From Cupriavidus malaysiensis (lineage in GTDB: Bacteria; Pseudomonadota; Gammaproteobacteria; Burkholderiales; Burkholderiaceae): DNA of 64,000 nt. Made by a program: the position numbers and the translations under genes. Location of the stretch: contig NZ_CP017755.1 of assembly GCF_001854325.1 (NCBI RefSeq), positions 2,418,001 to 2,482,000 on the forward strand, given 5' to 3'. Positions 48,042 through 56,850 of the stretch are shown piece after piece; positions within the stretch are counted from its first letter, which is position 1, and every line of letters starts with the position of its first letter. The notes under the pieces were generated by a model. It saw only the letters and a program-made list of their open reading frames with translations, was not told where the DNA came from and did no database searches.

Positions 48042-49838
48042 ATGCCAGCGGCCATCGAAGACTATGCCCTGATCGGGAATTGCGAAACGGCCGCACTGGT
48101 CAGCCGCAGAGGCAGCCTGGACTGGCTATGCCTGCCGCGCTTCGACGCGCCGGCCTGCCTGGCCGCGCTGCTGGGGACCCGCGAGCAAGGCCGCTGGCGC
48201 CTGGCCCCGGCCGCGCCGGGCGCCAGCATGCGGCAGCACTATCATCCCGGCAGCCTGGTACTGGAAACGGTCTTCGATCAAGGCGATGGCGAAGCCGCCT
48301 TGATCGACTTCATGCCGCTGCGCCGGAACGGTACGCCGCACGGTACGCGTTCCGATGTGATCCGCATCGTGCGCGGCCTGCGCGGCACGGTACGCATGCG
48401 GATGGACCTGACCTTGCGCTTCGACTACGGCGCCACCGTTCCCTGGGTCACACGGCTTGCGCACGAACCGGGCCTGCAAGCCGTAGCCGGCCCGGACATG
48501 GTGATATTGCGCACGCCGATACCGCTGCAAGGCCGGGGGCTGGCCACCATTGGCGAATTCTCCGTCGAGGCCGGCCAGGACGTACCGTTCCTCTTCACCT
48601 GTTCGCCCTCGCACCTGGCCTTGCCCGTCGCGCTCGATGCGCTGCGCGAGCTTGAACGGACGGATCGCTGGTGGCAGCGCTGGTCCGACCGCTGTACGGT
48701 CGGCGGAATCTGGCAGGAACCCGTCCGTCGTTCGCTGCTCACGCTCAAGGCGCTGACGTACCGTCCGACCGGAGGCGTGGTCGCGGCACCGACCACTTCC
48801 CTGCCGGAAGTGCCCGGCGGCGTGCGTAACTGGGACTACCGCTACTGCTGGTTGCGCGATGCCACGCGCACCTTGCTGGCGCTGATGTCCGCCGGCTACT
48901 ACGAGGAAGCCGAGGCCTGGCGCAACTGGCTGACCCGTACCGTGGCCGGCAGCCCTGGCCAGGCTCAGATCATGTATGGCCTCGGCGGCGAGCGCCATCT
49001 GTGGGAGAGGGAACTGGACTGGCTTCCCGGTTACCGCGGCGCGCGCCCGGTGCGGGTGGGCAATCTTGCCGCGACCCAGCTCCAGCTGGACGTGTATGGC
49101 GAAGTCATGGATGCCCTGTACCACGCACGGCTGGGCGGCCTGCGCCACGACCCGGCCTCCTGGGCACTGCAGCGAGCGCTGATCGGCCATCTGGAATCGA
49201 TCTGGACGCTACCGGACCAGGGAATCTGGGAAGTACGCAGCGGCGGTCATCCTTTCACCTTCTCCAAGGCCATGGCCTGGGTGGCACTGGACCGGGCCAT
49301 CAAGACCGTGGAGATGCACGACTGGCCAGGCCCGGTGTCCCGCTGGCGTGCGCTGCGGGCGGCGATCCGGTCCGACGTTCTCGCCCACGGATACAATGCC
49401 GCGCGCCGCTGCTTCGTCCAATGCTACGGCGGCGACGCCACCGACGCCAGCCTGCTGCTGCTGCCGATGCTGGGCTTCATCGAGGGCGACGACCCCCGCA
49501 TGCTCGGCACCATCGAGGCGGTCGAACGGGACCTGATGGCGCACGGCCTGGTGCGCCGCTATACCAGTGAGGCGGCGCCGGACGGTCTGCCGGGAGACGA
49601 GGGAGCCTTCCTGGCCTGCAGCTTCTGGCTGGCCGATGCCTATGCCCTGGCCGGGCGCCTGCAACAGGCGCGCGAGCTGTTCGAACGCATGCTCCGCTTG
49701 TGCAACGGGGTGGGCCTGCTGGCCGAAGAGTTCGATCCGCGCAGGCGCCATATGGCTGGAAACTTTCCGCAGGCCTTGTCGCACATCGCCTTGGTCAATA
49801 CGGCGCTCCTGCTCGACAGGCTGGGCGCATCGTCTTGA
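48042..49838 (+). CDS. Glycoside hydrolase family 15 protein (glucoamylase- or trehalase-like)
   Basis: 598 residues from an ATG with a strong GGAGGA site. The start (AAIEDYALIGNCETAALVSRRGSLDWLCLPRFD) and the (alpha/alpha)6 barrel motifs NWDYRYCWLRDA, GIWEVRSGGHPFTFSKAMAWVALDRA (first catalytic Glu) and GLLAEEFDP followed by GNFPQALSHIALVNTA (second catalytic Glu) place it in GH15. Members hydrolyse alpha-glucans or trehalose; which applies cannot be told from sequence. It has no signal peptide, and as the last gene of a trehalose-glycogen operon a cytoplasmic trehalase or oligosaccharide-trimming role is plausible. Confidence 0.88.
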   Translation: MPAAIEDYALIGNCETAALVSRRGSLDWLCLPRFDAPACLAALLGTREQGRWRLAPAAPGASMRQHYHPGSLVLETVFDQGDGEAALIDFMPLRRNGTPHGTRSDVIRIVRGLRGTVRMRMDLTLRFDYGATVPWVTRLAHEPGLQAVAGPDMVILRTPIPLQGRGLATIGEFSVEAGQDVPFLFTCSPSHLALPVALDALRELERTDRWWQRWSDRCTVGGIWQEPVRRSLLTLKALTYRPTGGVVAAPTTSLPEVPGGVRNWDYRYCWLRDATRTLLALMSAGYYEEAEAWRNWLTRTVAGSPGQAQIMYGLGGERHLWERELDWLPGYRGARPVRVGNLAATQLQLDVYGEVMDALYHARLGGLRHDPASWALQRALIGHLESIWTLPDQGIWEVRSGGHPFTFSKAMAWVALDRAIKTVEMHDWPGPVSRWRALRAAIRSDVLAHGYNAARRCFVQCYGGDATDASLLLLPMLGFIEGDDPRMLGTIEAVERDLMAHGLVRRYTSEAAPDGLPGDEGAFLACSFWLADAYALAGRLQQARELFERMLRLCNGVGLLAEEFDPRRRHMAGNFPQALSHIALVNTALLLDRLGASS

Positions 49839-50013
49839 CCCCTGCACGGCGGCTCCGGTGGCACTGGCGAATCGGCCACGGCCGGCGCAATGGTGCCACG
49901 CGTGCCCCGGCAGCGGCACCCTGCCAGCTTCGATCCGCCTCGAACTCCATCGGCGGCCTTGCGCCCATGTCCCGACTTCCAGCGTCAGGCAATAACGCCT
50001 TGACGCTTCACAA

Positions 50014-50583
50014 CTAGCGCCCGTACCGCCCCACGATGCTCATGGCGCTGAGCGTATGGCCCTTGAGGGCCGCGAACAGCTCATCCCGGGTCAACCCGGG
50101 CGGCAACGCATCGGGCTCCAGCCTGGTCGCGATCACGGTGATCGTGTAATGGTGCGGCAGGTCGCCGACGGTCGGGCATGGGCCGCGATACGCGGCTTCG
50201 TCGCCGACGTTCTTGCCGAGCGTGATGCCATGTCCGCCGCCCTTGCCATCGCCCTCCTTCAACTGCCCGCGTTCCGGTGCGACGTTGTAGGCAACCCAGT
50301 GCGAGACGCCCATCCCGCCCGCGCCATCGGGATCCCACATCATGATGGCCAGGGACCTGGTACCGGCTGGCAGGTTGGCCCAGGACAACTGGGGCGAGAC
50401 CCCCTTGCCGCCACAGGCAGCGCCGCCGCTGTCGGCGCCGTCATTGGCATAGCGGGAGGCGATGGTGCCCGCGTCGGCAAACGACGTGGAAGATATCTGC
50501 ATGCCGGCCGCGTGGGCGGTGGCGCCGCCCAGCAGGAGCAGCGCGCCGGCGACCGGCGCGCAGAGATGTCTGGTGAGTATCAT
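50014..50583 (-). CDS. Secreted YbhB/YbcL (PEBP-like) protein
   Basis: 189 residues with a clear signal peptide (MILTRHLCAPVAGALLLLGGATAHA). The mature part carries the phosphatidylethanolamine-binding-protein pattern of the YbhB/YbcL family: VSPQLSWANLPAGTRSLAIMMWDPD (about residue 65), HWVAYNV and YRGPCPTVGDLPHHYTITVIA. Ligand and role in bacteria are mostly unknown. A GGAGG site lies six bases before the ATG. Confidence 0.9.
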   Translation of the reverse strand: MILTRHLCAPVAGALLLLGGATAHAAGMQISSTSFADAGTIASRYANDGADSGGAACGGKGVSPQLSWANLPAGTRSLAIMMWDPDGAGGMGVSHWVAYNVAPERGQLKEGDGKGGGHGITLGKNVGDEAAYRGPCPTVGDLPHHYTITVIATRLEPDALPPGLTRDELFAALKGHTLSAMSIVGRYGR

Positions 50584-50869
50584 GCGTATCCTCCGGTGAG
50601 GTGCGGACGCTGCGGGCAAGGCGTGCGATCCCGCCGCGGCGGCTGCATGCCCGCAGCGCGCGACGACGGCAGCGCAGACGGCATGGCCATTTTCGCTTGC
50701 AGCGCAATCATGCGTTGGACCCTTTGGCCCAAGGGAAAATCCCGATCGCAGCGTATCGCAGACGCCCATCGCCCGGGGGCGCACCAGCGTGGCATCGTCG
50801 CCCCGCCACGGGATGTGACGCAGCGGCCGGCTACTCGCACCGTGGGCGCGCAAGGCGCCCCGGGGCCAT

Positions 50870-52006
50870 TCATCCGGCCAGGCCCTTGTTCGGGTTGATC
50901 AGGAACTTCTCCCCCGTCGCGCGCTTGTTGTAGACGGCGATGACGTCCAGGTCCAGCACCTCGGCCAGCGAGATCTCCTTCGAGTAGTGGCTGGCAAAGG
51001 TGGTCTTCAGTTCCGCCACCACGCGTTGCTTCAGCGCGTTGGCCCGCTCGCGCCCGATCTTCTGCAGGAACGGGAACAGCAGCCAGCCGCCCATGCCCCA
51101 GGCCATGCCGAAGTTGCGGCTGAACTCGGTCGGGCTGGTGTCCAGGCCGCCGTAGAGGTAGACCTGCTTGTGGGTGGTCGAGCCATAGCGGCTGTACTCT
51201 CTGGCCGTCCTGTTCAAGGCCGCTTCCATGCAGGTGAGGATCTGGCCGCCGAGCTTGCCGCCGCCCGTGGCATCGAAGGCGGTGGTCGCGCCCGTGGCGA
51301 CGAGTGCCTCGGTGAGGTCCTGCATGAAGGTGGGCGACGCGGCGTTGCAGACGTAGACCGCACCTTGCGCCTTGAGCAGGTCCGCCTGCTCCTGCTTGCG
51401 CACGATGTTCACCAGCTGGATGCCATCCTTGAGACAGATCCGGTTGAGCATCTGGCCCAGGTTGGAGGCCGCGGCGGTGTGCACCAGGGCGCTATGCCCC
51501 TCGAGCCGCATGGTCTCGACCATGCCCAGCGCGGTGAGCGGGTTGACGAATGACGACGCGCCATCCGCCGCCGTGGCGCCTTCGGGCAGGACCAGGCACT
51601 GGTCGACGGGAACGCAGCGGTACTGCGAGTACATCGCACCGCCGATGGCGGCCACGGTCTTGCCGATCAAGGCTTGCGCCGCAGGGGACGAGCCGGCCTC
51701 GACGACCACGCCCGCGCCCTCGTTGCCAACCGGCATGGAGGCATCCAGGCGGCCCGCCATGCTGCGCATCGCGGCTTCCGGCACGCGCGCGGTGACGACG
51801 GGGCGCTCGGCCGTGCCGCTGGCCTTGGCCGTGCTCATGTCGGCTGCACCGAACAGCAGGCCCAGATCCGACGGGTTGAGGGGTGAGGCTTCCATGCGGA
51901 TGAGCACTTCATCCGGGCCGGGCTGCGGCACGTCGATGCTGTCCAGCGACAGCTGGAGTTCGCCGCTGCGCTGGATCTGCGAACGAAGTTGAAGTGCGGT
52001 GGGCAT
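50870..52006 (-). CDS. Zinc-independent medium-chain dehydrogenase/reductase (quinone-oxidoreductase type)
   Basis: 378 residues. The N-terminal GroES-like part has PDEVLIRMEASPLNPSDLGLL and GNEGAGVVVEAG; the nucleotide-binding part has a variant fold (VHTAAASNLGQMLNRICLKDGIQLVNIVR) rather than the classical GxGxxG. The structural-zinc cysteines of alcohol dehydrogenases are absent. It probably reduces enones or quinones with NAD(P)H; substrate unknown. A GGAGAC site precedes the ATG. It is divergent from the exported repeat protein at 52399. Confidence 0.85.
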   Translation of the reverse strand: MPTALQLRSQIQRSGELQLSLDSIDVPQPGPDEVLIRMEASPLNPSDLGLLFGAADMSTAKASGTAERPVVTARVPEAAMRSMAGRLDASMPVGNEGAGVVVEAGSSPAAQALIGKTVAAIGGAMYSQYRCVPVDQCLVLPEGATAADGASSFVNPLTALGMVETMRLEGHSALVHTAAASNLGQMLNRICLKDGIQLVNIVRKQEQADLLKAQGAVYVCNAASPTFMQDLTEALVATGATTAFDATGGGKLGGQILTCMEAALNRTAREYSRYGSTTHKQVYLYGGLDTSPTEFSRNFGMAWGMGGWLLFPFLQKIGRERANALKQRVVAELKTTFASHYSKEISLAEVLDLDVIAVYNKRATGEKFLINPNKGLAG

Positions 52007-52398
52007 TCGATGTCTCCTTGGCCTGTCGGTTTGTGGTGAACGGGGCGGCAGCGGGGGCTGTCTTCGCCGGCAGTCAGCAATGTAGCAAGTTCCGGCAAAC
52101 CCCGTACTGGGCCGGAAAATCAGGCCATGCGTCAGCCGACAGGCCCTCATGCACCGCACTGATAGTGGGAATAGTGGGGATAGTGGTGGATCGATCGATC
52201 CGCCGGCGGTCAGCCGTCCGGCCATCCCCCCCCCCGAGAACGTTGCCGCAGCACAGGTGCTTGTGTTCGCCACCTCTCCGGCTAGACTGGAAAGTACGGA
52301 CGAAGGCTGCCTGTGCGGCAGCCGGCCCTCGCGCATCGTGCTTCGCGCCTCGCGCGGCTGGCCGACGAGCGCGCGGGCCGCTCCGGCAAGGAGACGGC
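52007..52398. other. Divergent intergenic region with 9-bp repeat and palindrome
   Basis: 392 bases between divergent genes, so promoters for both should be here. It contains three 9-base units ATAGTGGGA / ATAGTGGGG / ATAGTGGTG (52162-52188) running directly into a perfect 14-base palindrome GGATCGATCGATCC (52188-52201). A possible -10 (TAGACT, about 52283) lies upstream of the rightward gene. No further gene is seen. Confidence 0.5.
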
Positions 52399-52833
52399 AT
52401 GGAGCGCTCCATGGCGAGACTCGAACAAGGCGTTGCATCCAGACTGGCGCGGAGCATGGCGGCCGGCGCGGTCATGCTCGCGGCGGCCGCCTTCGTCGCG
52501 TCGGCCGATGCCCAGCCCGTCGTCACAGGGCCGCTCAGCATCAACGGGTCGCTCCTCGTCCTCGGGCCGGTGACCGTCGATGGCTCGCTGACGGTGGCCG
52601 GGGACATCTATGCGCGCGGCCCGGTCACGGCGGCATGGATCGAACGGATTCCTCGCGGCGAACCCGCTGCACGCAGGTTCTGGGGCGACAACACGATTCG
52701 CGGCCCGCTGACCGTGCACGGTCCGCTGGTCGTGCACGGCGATCTGGAGGCGCATGGCCCGATCACCGTCGATGGCCCCATCGGGGCCGTCGGACGCGTG
52801 GGCGCGGAGGGCCCGGTTACCGAGCGCCGCTGA
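52399..52833 (+). CDS. Exported glycine/proline repeat protein
   Basis: 144 residues with a GGAG site. A twin-Arg-free signal peptide (hydrophobic AAGAVMLAAAAFVASADA, cleavage near residue 38) is followed by at least seven imperfect copies of a roughly 6-7-residue unit G-P-(L/I/V)-T-V-x-G: TGPLSINGSLLVLGPVTVDGSL, then RGPLTVHGPLVVHGDLEAHG and GPITVDGP. The regular short beta pattern resembles the left-handed or bactofilin-type beta solenoids built on such repeats, but exported. Function unknown; a surface or periplasmic filament-forming role is a guess. Confidence 0.65.
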   Translation: MERSMARLEQGVASRLARSMAAGAVMLAAAAFVASADAQPVVTGPLSINGSLLVLGPVTVDGSLTVAGDIYARGPVTAAWIERIPRGEPAARRFWGDNTIRGPLTVHGPLVVHGDLEAHGPITVDGPIGAVGRVGAEGPVTERR

Positions 52834-52997
52834 ATGCGCGCCGGGCGGAGCGTCTGCGGGTCTGCACCGTTCCTCAGGGGACACCCGGGCGAGACCCGCC
52901 GTGCGGCCGCCTGCAGTCGAGTTTCTTGGTTGCTGGACGAACCTCGTCAAACGACCACGACGGAATCGAGACTCGTCGTCGCATCCGCAGGCACCGG

Positions 52998-53447
52998 TCA
53001 AGCTGTCGAGGCCTTCACACGCCGCGCCAGGTCGGCAAGGCGTACCTGCGCGAGGCGCCGCAGCAGGGCCTCCTCCGCCGCACCCAGCGCATCCTCGAGG
53101 ACCTGATTGACAGCGGATTCCACCGGGCAGGCCGGATTGTCATTCGCCGCACCGAGCGCGAACGCACTCTTATGCGCGATCGCGGCATAGATGTCCCGCA
53201 CCGTCAGTTCGCCGAGCCCACGGCAAAGAGCCCAGCCCCCCTTCGGGCCGGCAATCGACTCGACATAACCGGCTTCGCGCAGCGCCGCCATGGTGCGCCG
53301 AACCAGTGACGGCTGGGTGTGCAGCATTTGGGCGATCGTGTCGGAGGTGGTCATACCGCCGCGCAGGTGCATATGAATGAGCACGTGCAGAAGCCGGGCC
53401 AGCCGCGTATCTCGTTGCATTCTCTTGAGGTAGTGGATCCGTGACAT
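52998..53447 (-). CDS. Rrf2-family transcriptional regulator
   Basis: 149 residues (140 if ATG 53420 is used; neither start has a strong ribosome site). A winged helix-turn-helix (TIAQMLHTQPSLVRRTMAALREAGYVES) with the GPKGGWALCR wing typical of Rrf2 proteins. The three-cysteine iron-sulfur motif of IscR/NsrR is missing; only single cysteines are seen (ALCRG and PACPVE). It is divergent from the hydrolase gene, 49 bases away, which is its likely target. Confidence 0.88.
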   Translation of the reverse strand: MSRIHYLKRMQRDTRLARLLHVLIHMHLRGGMTTSDTIAQMLHTQPSLVRRTMAALREAGYVESIAGPKGGWALCRGLGELTVRDIYAAIAHKSAFALGAANDNPACPVESAVNQVLEDALGAAEEALLRRLAQVRLADLARRVKASTA

Positions 53448-53496
53448 TTGATGTTACGATTTCGCGTGAGATTAAGCAAACTATCGGAGCGTGATC

Positions 53497-54471
53497 GTGC
53501 CGGCATTCACCCAGTCCTTGATCGAAACCAACGGCGTCCGCCTGCACGTTGCCTCCCAGGGCGCCGGGCCGCTGGTACTGCTGCTCCACGGGTTCCCCGA
53601 GACGTCGTACGCGTGGCGGCATCAGCTGGCGGCCTTGTCCAATGCCGGATTCCACGCCGTTGCCCCCGATCTGCGCGGCTACGGCGCCAGCGACTGTCCG
53701 ATGAACCCACAGCAGTACTCGACCCTGGACATCGTCGGCGACCTCGTGGGAATCCTGGACACGCTCGGACAAGCCAACGCGACGGTGGTCGGCAACGATT
53801 GGGGGGCAACCGTCGCCTGGCAAGCCGCACAACTGCGCCCCGATCGCTTCCGCGCCGTTGCGGCGCTCGGCGTCCCCATGATGGCCCGGGCCCCGCTGGC
53901 GCCAAGCCGGCTTTTTCCGCTGACCGGGCAGGCGTGGTTCTACACGCATTACTTTGCCCAGGCTGGGCAGGCCGAGCGCGAGTTCGAGCAGGATGTCGCC
54001 ACTACCCTGCGAAGGATCTATTTCTGGGCATCGGGCGAGGCCGGTCCGCGCGACGCCCAGACCCCCAATCCCTTCGGACTGGTTGCGCGCGGGGCGGGGC
54101 TCCTCGATGCCCTGCCCGACCCCGCCTCGCTACCCGGCTGGCTCGACGGCGCTGACTTCGATGCCTTGGTGAGCGCGTTCCAGGCGTCCGGGTTTCGCGG
54201 CGGCCTGAGCTATTACCGTAACCTGGATCGGAACTGGGATCTGCAAGCGGCCTTCAACGGCCTGCTCGTCCAGGTTCCTGCCCTGTATCTTGTCGGCGAG
54301 CGGGACCCCGGCCTGGCGATTCCGGGCATGCGCGACATCATCGGCGCCATGCCGAAGCTCGTCCCCGATCTGCGCGATTCCCGCATCATTCCGCGCGCGG
54401 GCCACTGGCTGCAGCAGGAAGCCCCCGGCCATGTCAACGACGCCTTGATCGCGTTCCTGCGCAGTCTGTAG
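53497..54471 (+). CDS. Alpha/beta hydrolase, epoxide-hydrolase/dehalogenase type
   Basis: 324 residues from a GTG with GGAG seven bases upstream (the earlier GTG at 53491 is too close to it). Oxyanion segment HGFPETSYAWRHQ (about residue 32), nucleophile aspartate in VGNDWGATVAW (about residue 100), acid in GERDPG and base in AGHWLQQEAP. An aspartate nucleophile means ester-intermediate chemistry on epoxides or haloalkanes, not a serine esterase. SYYRN in the cap favours epoxide hydrolase. Probably controlled by the divergent Rrf2 regulator. Confidence 0.88.
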   Translation: MPAFTQSLIETNGVRLHVASQGAGPLVLLLHGFPETSYAWRHQLAALSNAGFHAVAPDLRGYGASDCPMNPQQYSTLDIVGDLVGILDTLGQANATVVGNDWGATVAWQAAQLRPDRFRAVAALGVPMMARAPLAPSRLFPLTGQAWFYTHYFAQAGQAEREFEQDVATTLRRIYFWASGEAGPRDAQTPNPFGLVARGAGLLDALPDPASLPGWLDGADFDALVSAFQASGFRGGLSYYRNLDRNWDLQAAFNGLLVQVPALYLVGERDPGLAIPGMRDIIGAMPKLVPDLRDSRIIPRAGHWLQQEAPGHVNDALIAFLRSL

Positions 54472-54566
54472 CAGCCGCTCGCCGCGGATGGAAACGGGAG
54501 TGATGCCGGCCTGGCGCTTGATGCCTGCAGGTGCACCGGCCAGACAGGCAGCCCGCCGCAGCCGCT

Positions 54567-55490
54567 TCAGGCCTGTGGCACCAGCCTTCCTCGCCGGGCC
54601 TTCGCCGTGCCATCTTGCAGGACCCTCACCACATCGGGACCCCGGGCAAAGTCCTCCCGGATCGATCGACCCAGTGCGAGCGCGGCAGCAGAAGCCGGGC
54701 CACCGGCGACATGAAGATGGATCGCGAAGGCCGGCAGCTCCGGCAGCCCGCATTCCGGCGCCAGGATGTCGAACTCCGACGGCACGGTTGAAGCCAGGGA
54801 TGCCGTCACGGCGAGATCGGCCCGCACCGTGGCGGCGGTCGCGTCGATGCTGCCGCTCTCGAACACGGTCCGCCAGGGCCGTCCACACTTGCGCAGCGCA
54901 TCGAGCACCGCCGGCCGGAACACGCACGCTTCGTCGACCAGGGAAACCGGCAGCCGGCTCCTGCGGAAAGCGGTGCCCCCTCTTGCCCCGACCCATACCA
55001 GGCGCTCCACGGCCAGGCATTCGCCGCGCGCGGCCCCAGGTAGCTCCTCGACCAGCGCGATGTCGACCTCCCCCCGCTTGAGGGTTCTCAGCAATTCCGT
55101 CGACGTGGCGCAGACAAGGGTCAGTTCGACGCGGGGATGATCCAGCGAAAACCCCTTCAGGATCGGACCGAGCCTGGCAGCAACGAGATCCTGCGGCGCG
55201 CCCAGGCGCACTGATCCTTCAATCGTGCCTCCCTTCATCTCGTCCCGCAGCGCGTCATGGACCGCCAGCAGGTGCCGGGACGGGCCGAGCCATCGCTCCC
55301 CCTCCGTGGTGAGGCGCAAGGCACGATGATCCCGCGCGAATAGCGGACCGGCCTGCGCTTCGAGCCGCCCGATCTGCTGGCTGATGGCGCCTTGCGTCAA
55401 GTGCAGCATGCGGCCAGCGGCTGTCATGCTGCCGTGGTCGGCCACGGCAACGAAGGCCCGAAGCAGGGCGATGTCGAGGTTGCGTGTCAT
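54567..55490 (-). CDS. LysR-family transcriptional regulator
   Basis: 307 residues with an N-terminal winged helix (LLRAFVAVADHGSMTAAGRMLHLTQGAISQQIGRLEAQ) and a LysR substrate-binding domain. It is divergent from a LysE-type exporter; a perfect palindrome just upstream of its ATG (55496-55512) is the likely binding site. Effector unknown, possibly an amino acid exported by the neighbour. Confidence 0.92.
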   Translation of the reverse strand: MTRNLDIALLRAFVAVADHGSMTAAGRMLHLTQGAISQQIGRLEAQAGPLFARDHRALRLTTEGERWLGPSRHLLAVHDALRDEMKGGTIEGSVRLGAPQDLVAARLGPILKGFSLDHPRVELTLVCATSTELLRTLKRGEVDIALVEELPGAARGECLAVERLVWVGARGGTAFRRSRLPVSLVDEACVFRPAVLDALRKCGRPWRTVFESGSIDATAATVRADLAVTASLASTVPSEFDILAPECGLPELPAFAIHLHVAGGPASAAALALGRSIREDFARGPDVVRVLQDGTAKARRGRLVPQA

Positions 55491-55495
55491 TTCAT

Positions 55496-55512
55496 CATTA
55501 GAGAGCCTAATG
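55496..55512. promoter_or_regulatory. LysR-type palindrome between LysR and LysE genes
   Basis: CATTAG-AGAGC-CTAATG, a perfect 6-5-6 inverted repeat containing the T-N11-A pattern bound by LysR proteins, five bases from the LysR start codon and about 80 bases before the exporter start. Confidence 0.6.
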
Positions 55513-55594
55513 GAAAGCATCAGACAGTTTCGCTTTCGTAATGCCAAGTATGCGCGTAAAAAGAGGATTCCGAACAGCAGAAAGAGGCCATCCC

Positions 55595-56194
55595 GTGCCG
55601 ATCCGAGACTACCTGCCATTGCTCGTCTTCGTCATGGTCGCCACCGCCACGCCGGGTGGCGCCACGACGCTGGCAACGGCATCGGGAGCCCATTTCGGCT
55701 ATCGGCGCTCCTTGCCCTACATGACCGGCATCGCGGCCGGACTCGGCTCGATGGCGGCGGCGGCCGCCGCCGGCCTGGGCGCCGTCATGCTCGCCAGCCC
55801 GGCCCTGCAGATGGCCCTGAAGCTGGTCGGCTCGATCTATCTCGTCTGGCTGGCCTGGCGCATCGGACGCAGTTCATCTCCCCATGTCGGCTCGCCGCTA
55901 CGCAAACCGGCCGGCTTCGCCAGCGGCGTCTGGATGCTCTGGCACAACCCCAAAGGCTGGACCATGACGCTCGGCGCCGCGGCCTCGTTCGCGACCATGG
56001 CCCACAGTCCGCTGCAACTCGGCGCGCTGCTCGGGCTTTCCTTCGCCGCGGCCGCCATGGTTTCGCTCTCGCTATGGTGCTGGGCAGGCCAGGCCTTCGC
56101 CCGCCTCCTGCGCAGCGAAGCGCAATGGCGTTGTCTCAACGGGACCTTGGCGCTGCTCCTTGCGCTGTCGATCGTCGCGATGTGGCTGCCCTAG
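55595..56194 (+). CDS. LysE-family exporter
   Basis: 199 residues from a GTG with an AGAGG site, which gives the normal family length; an ATG at 55550 in the same frame would add a basic, non-hydrophobic start. About six hydrophobic helices, with the family signature near the start (VATATPGGATTLATASGAHFG; the canonical form is TPGPN) and WHNPKGW in the middle. Exports small solutes such as amino acids. Paired with a divergent LysR gene. Confidence 0.85.
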   Translation: MPIRDYLPLLVFVMVATATPGGATTLATASGAHFGYRRSLPYMTGIAAGLGSMAAAAAAGLGAVMLASPALQMALKLVGSIYLVWLAWRIGRSSSPHVGSPLRKPAGFASGVWMLWHNPKGWTMTLGAAASFATMAHSPLQLGALLGLSFAAAAMVSLSLWCWAGQAFARLLRSEAQWRCLNGTLALLLALSIVAMWLP

Positions 56195-56311
56195 ACAGGG
56201 ATCACGTGGGCTCCAATGGCGGCGGTAGGCACGCAGCGGACCTTGGCGCACCATCGGGATGCGCGCAGGCGGTAAGATGGGCGCTCCCTCCCCTCCATTG
56301 GAAATCCCACG

Positions 56312-56776
56312 ATGCAAGTACTGGTTGACGCAGACGCCTGCCCGGTTGTCGTCAAGGAAATGCTGTACCGGGCCGCGCAGCGTGTCGAAGTGCCCGTCAC
56401 GCTGGTCGCCAACAAGTATCTGCGCACGCCGCCTTCCCGCTTTATCAAGGCACTGCAGGTGCCGGCGGGATTCGACGCCGCCGATGACCGCATCGTCGAA
56501 CTGGCCGGCAGCGGCGACCTCGTGATCACCGCGGATATCCCCCTGGCCGCCGCCGCCCTCGACAAGGGCGCCCACGTGCTCGACCCGAGAGGCACCTGGT
56601 TCAGCCGCGAGAACATCCAGGAGCGCCTGACCATGCGCGAGGTGATGGACCAGCTGCGCGCCTCGGGCATCGATACCGGCGGCCCGGCCCCCTACACCCC
56701 ACAGGATGGCAAGGCCTTCGCCAGCCAGCTGGACCGCTTCCTGGCACGCCGCACGCCGCCAGGGTCGCCCGCCTGA
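56312..56776 (+). CDS. YaiI/YqxD family protein (DUF188)
   Basis: 154 residues, exact family length, with the signature start MQVLVDADACPV, a second acidic site (DDRIVELAGSGDLVITADIPLA) and RGTWFSRENI. The arrangement of aspartates resembles PIN-type nucleases, but activity is unproven. Single gene with its own hairpin terminator. Confidence 0.92.
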   Translation: MQVLVDADACPVVVKEMLYRAAQRVEVPVTLVANKYLRTPPSRFIKALQVPAGFDAADDRIVELAGSGDLVITADIPLAAAALDKGAHVLDPRGTWFSRENIQERLTMREVMDQLRASGIDTGGPAPYTPQDGKAFASQLDRFLARRTPPGSPA

Positions 56777-56786
56777 GGCGTGGCTG

Positions 56787-56826
56787 GCACCGCCATGCGA
56801 GCGTGGGCCGGCTCGCATGGCGGTGC
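56787..56826. terminator. Bidirectional terminator hairpin
   Basis: A perfect 16-bp stem (GCACCGCCATGCGAGC and its complement) with an 8-base loop, between the convergent YaiI-type and nitronate monooxygenase genes. No T-run, but placement and strength support termination in both directions. Confidence 0.65.
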
Positions 56827-56850
56827 GATCGACGGTTGCTTGCCGGCCGG

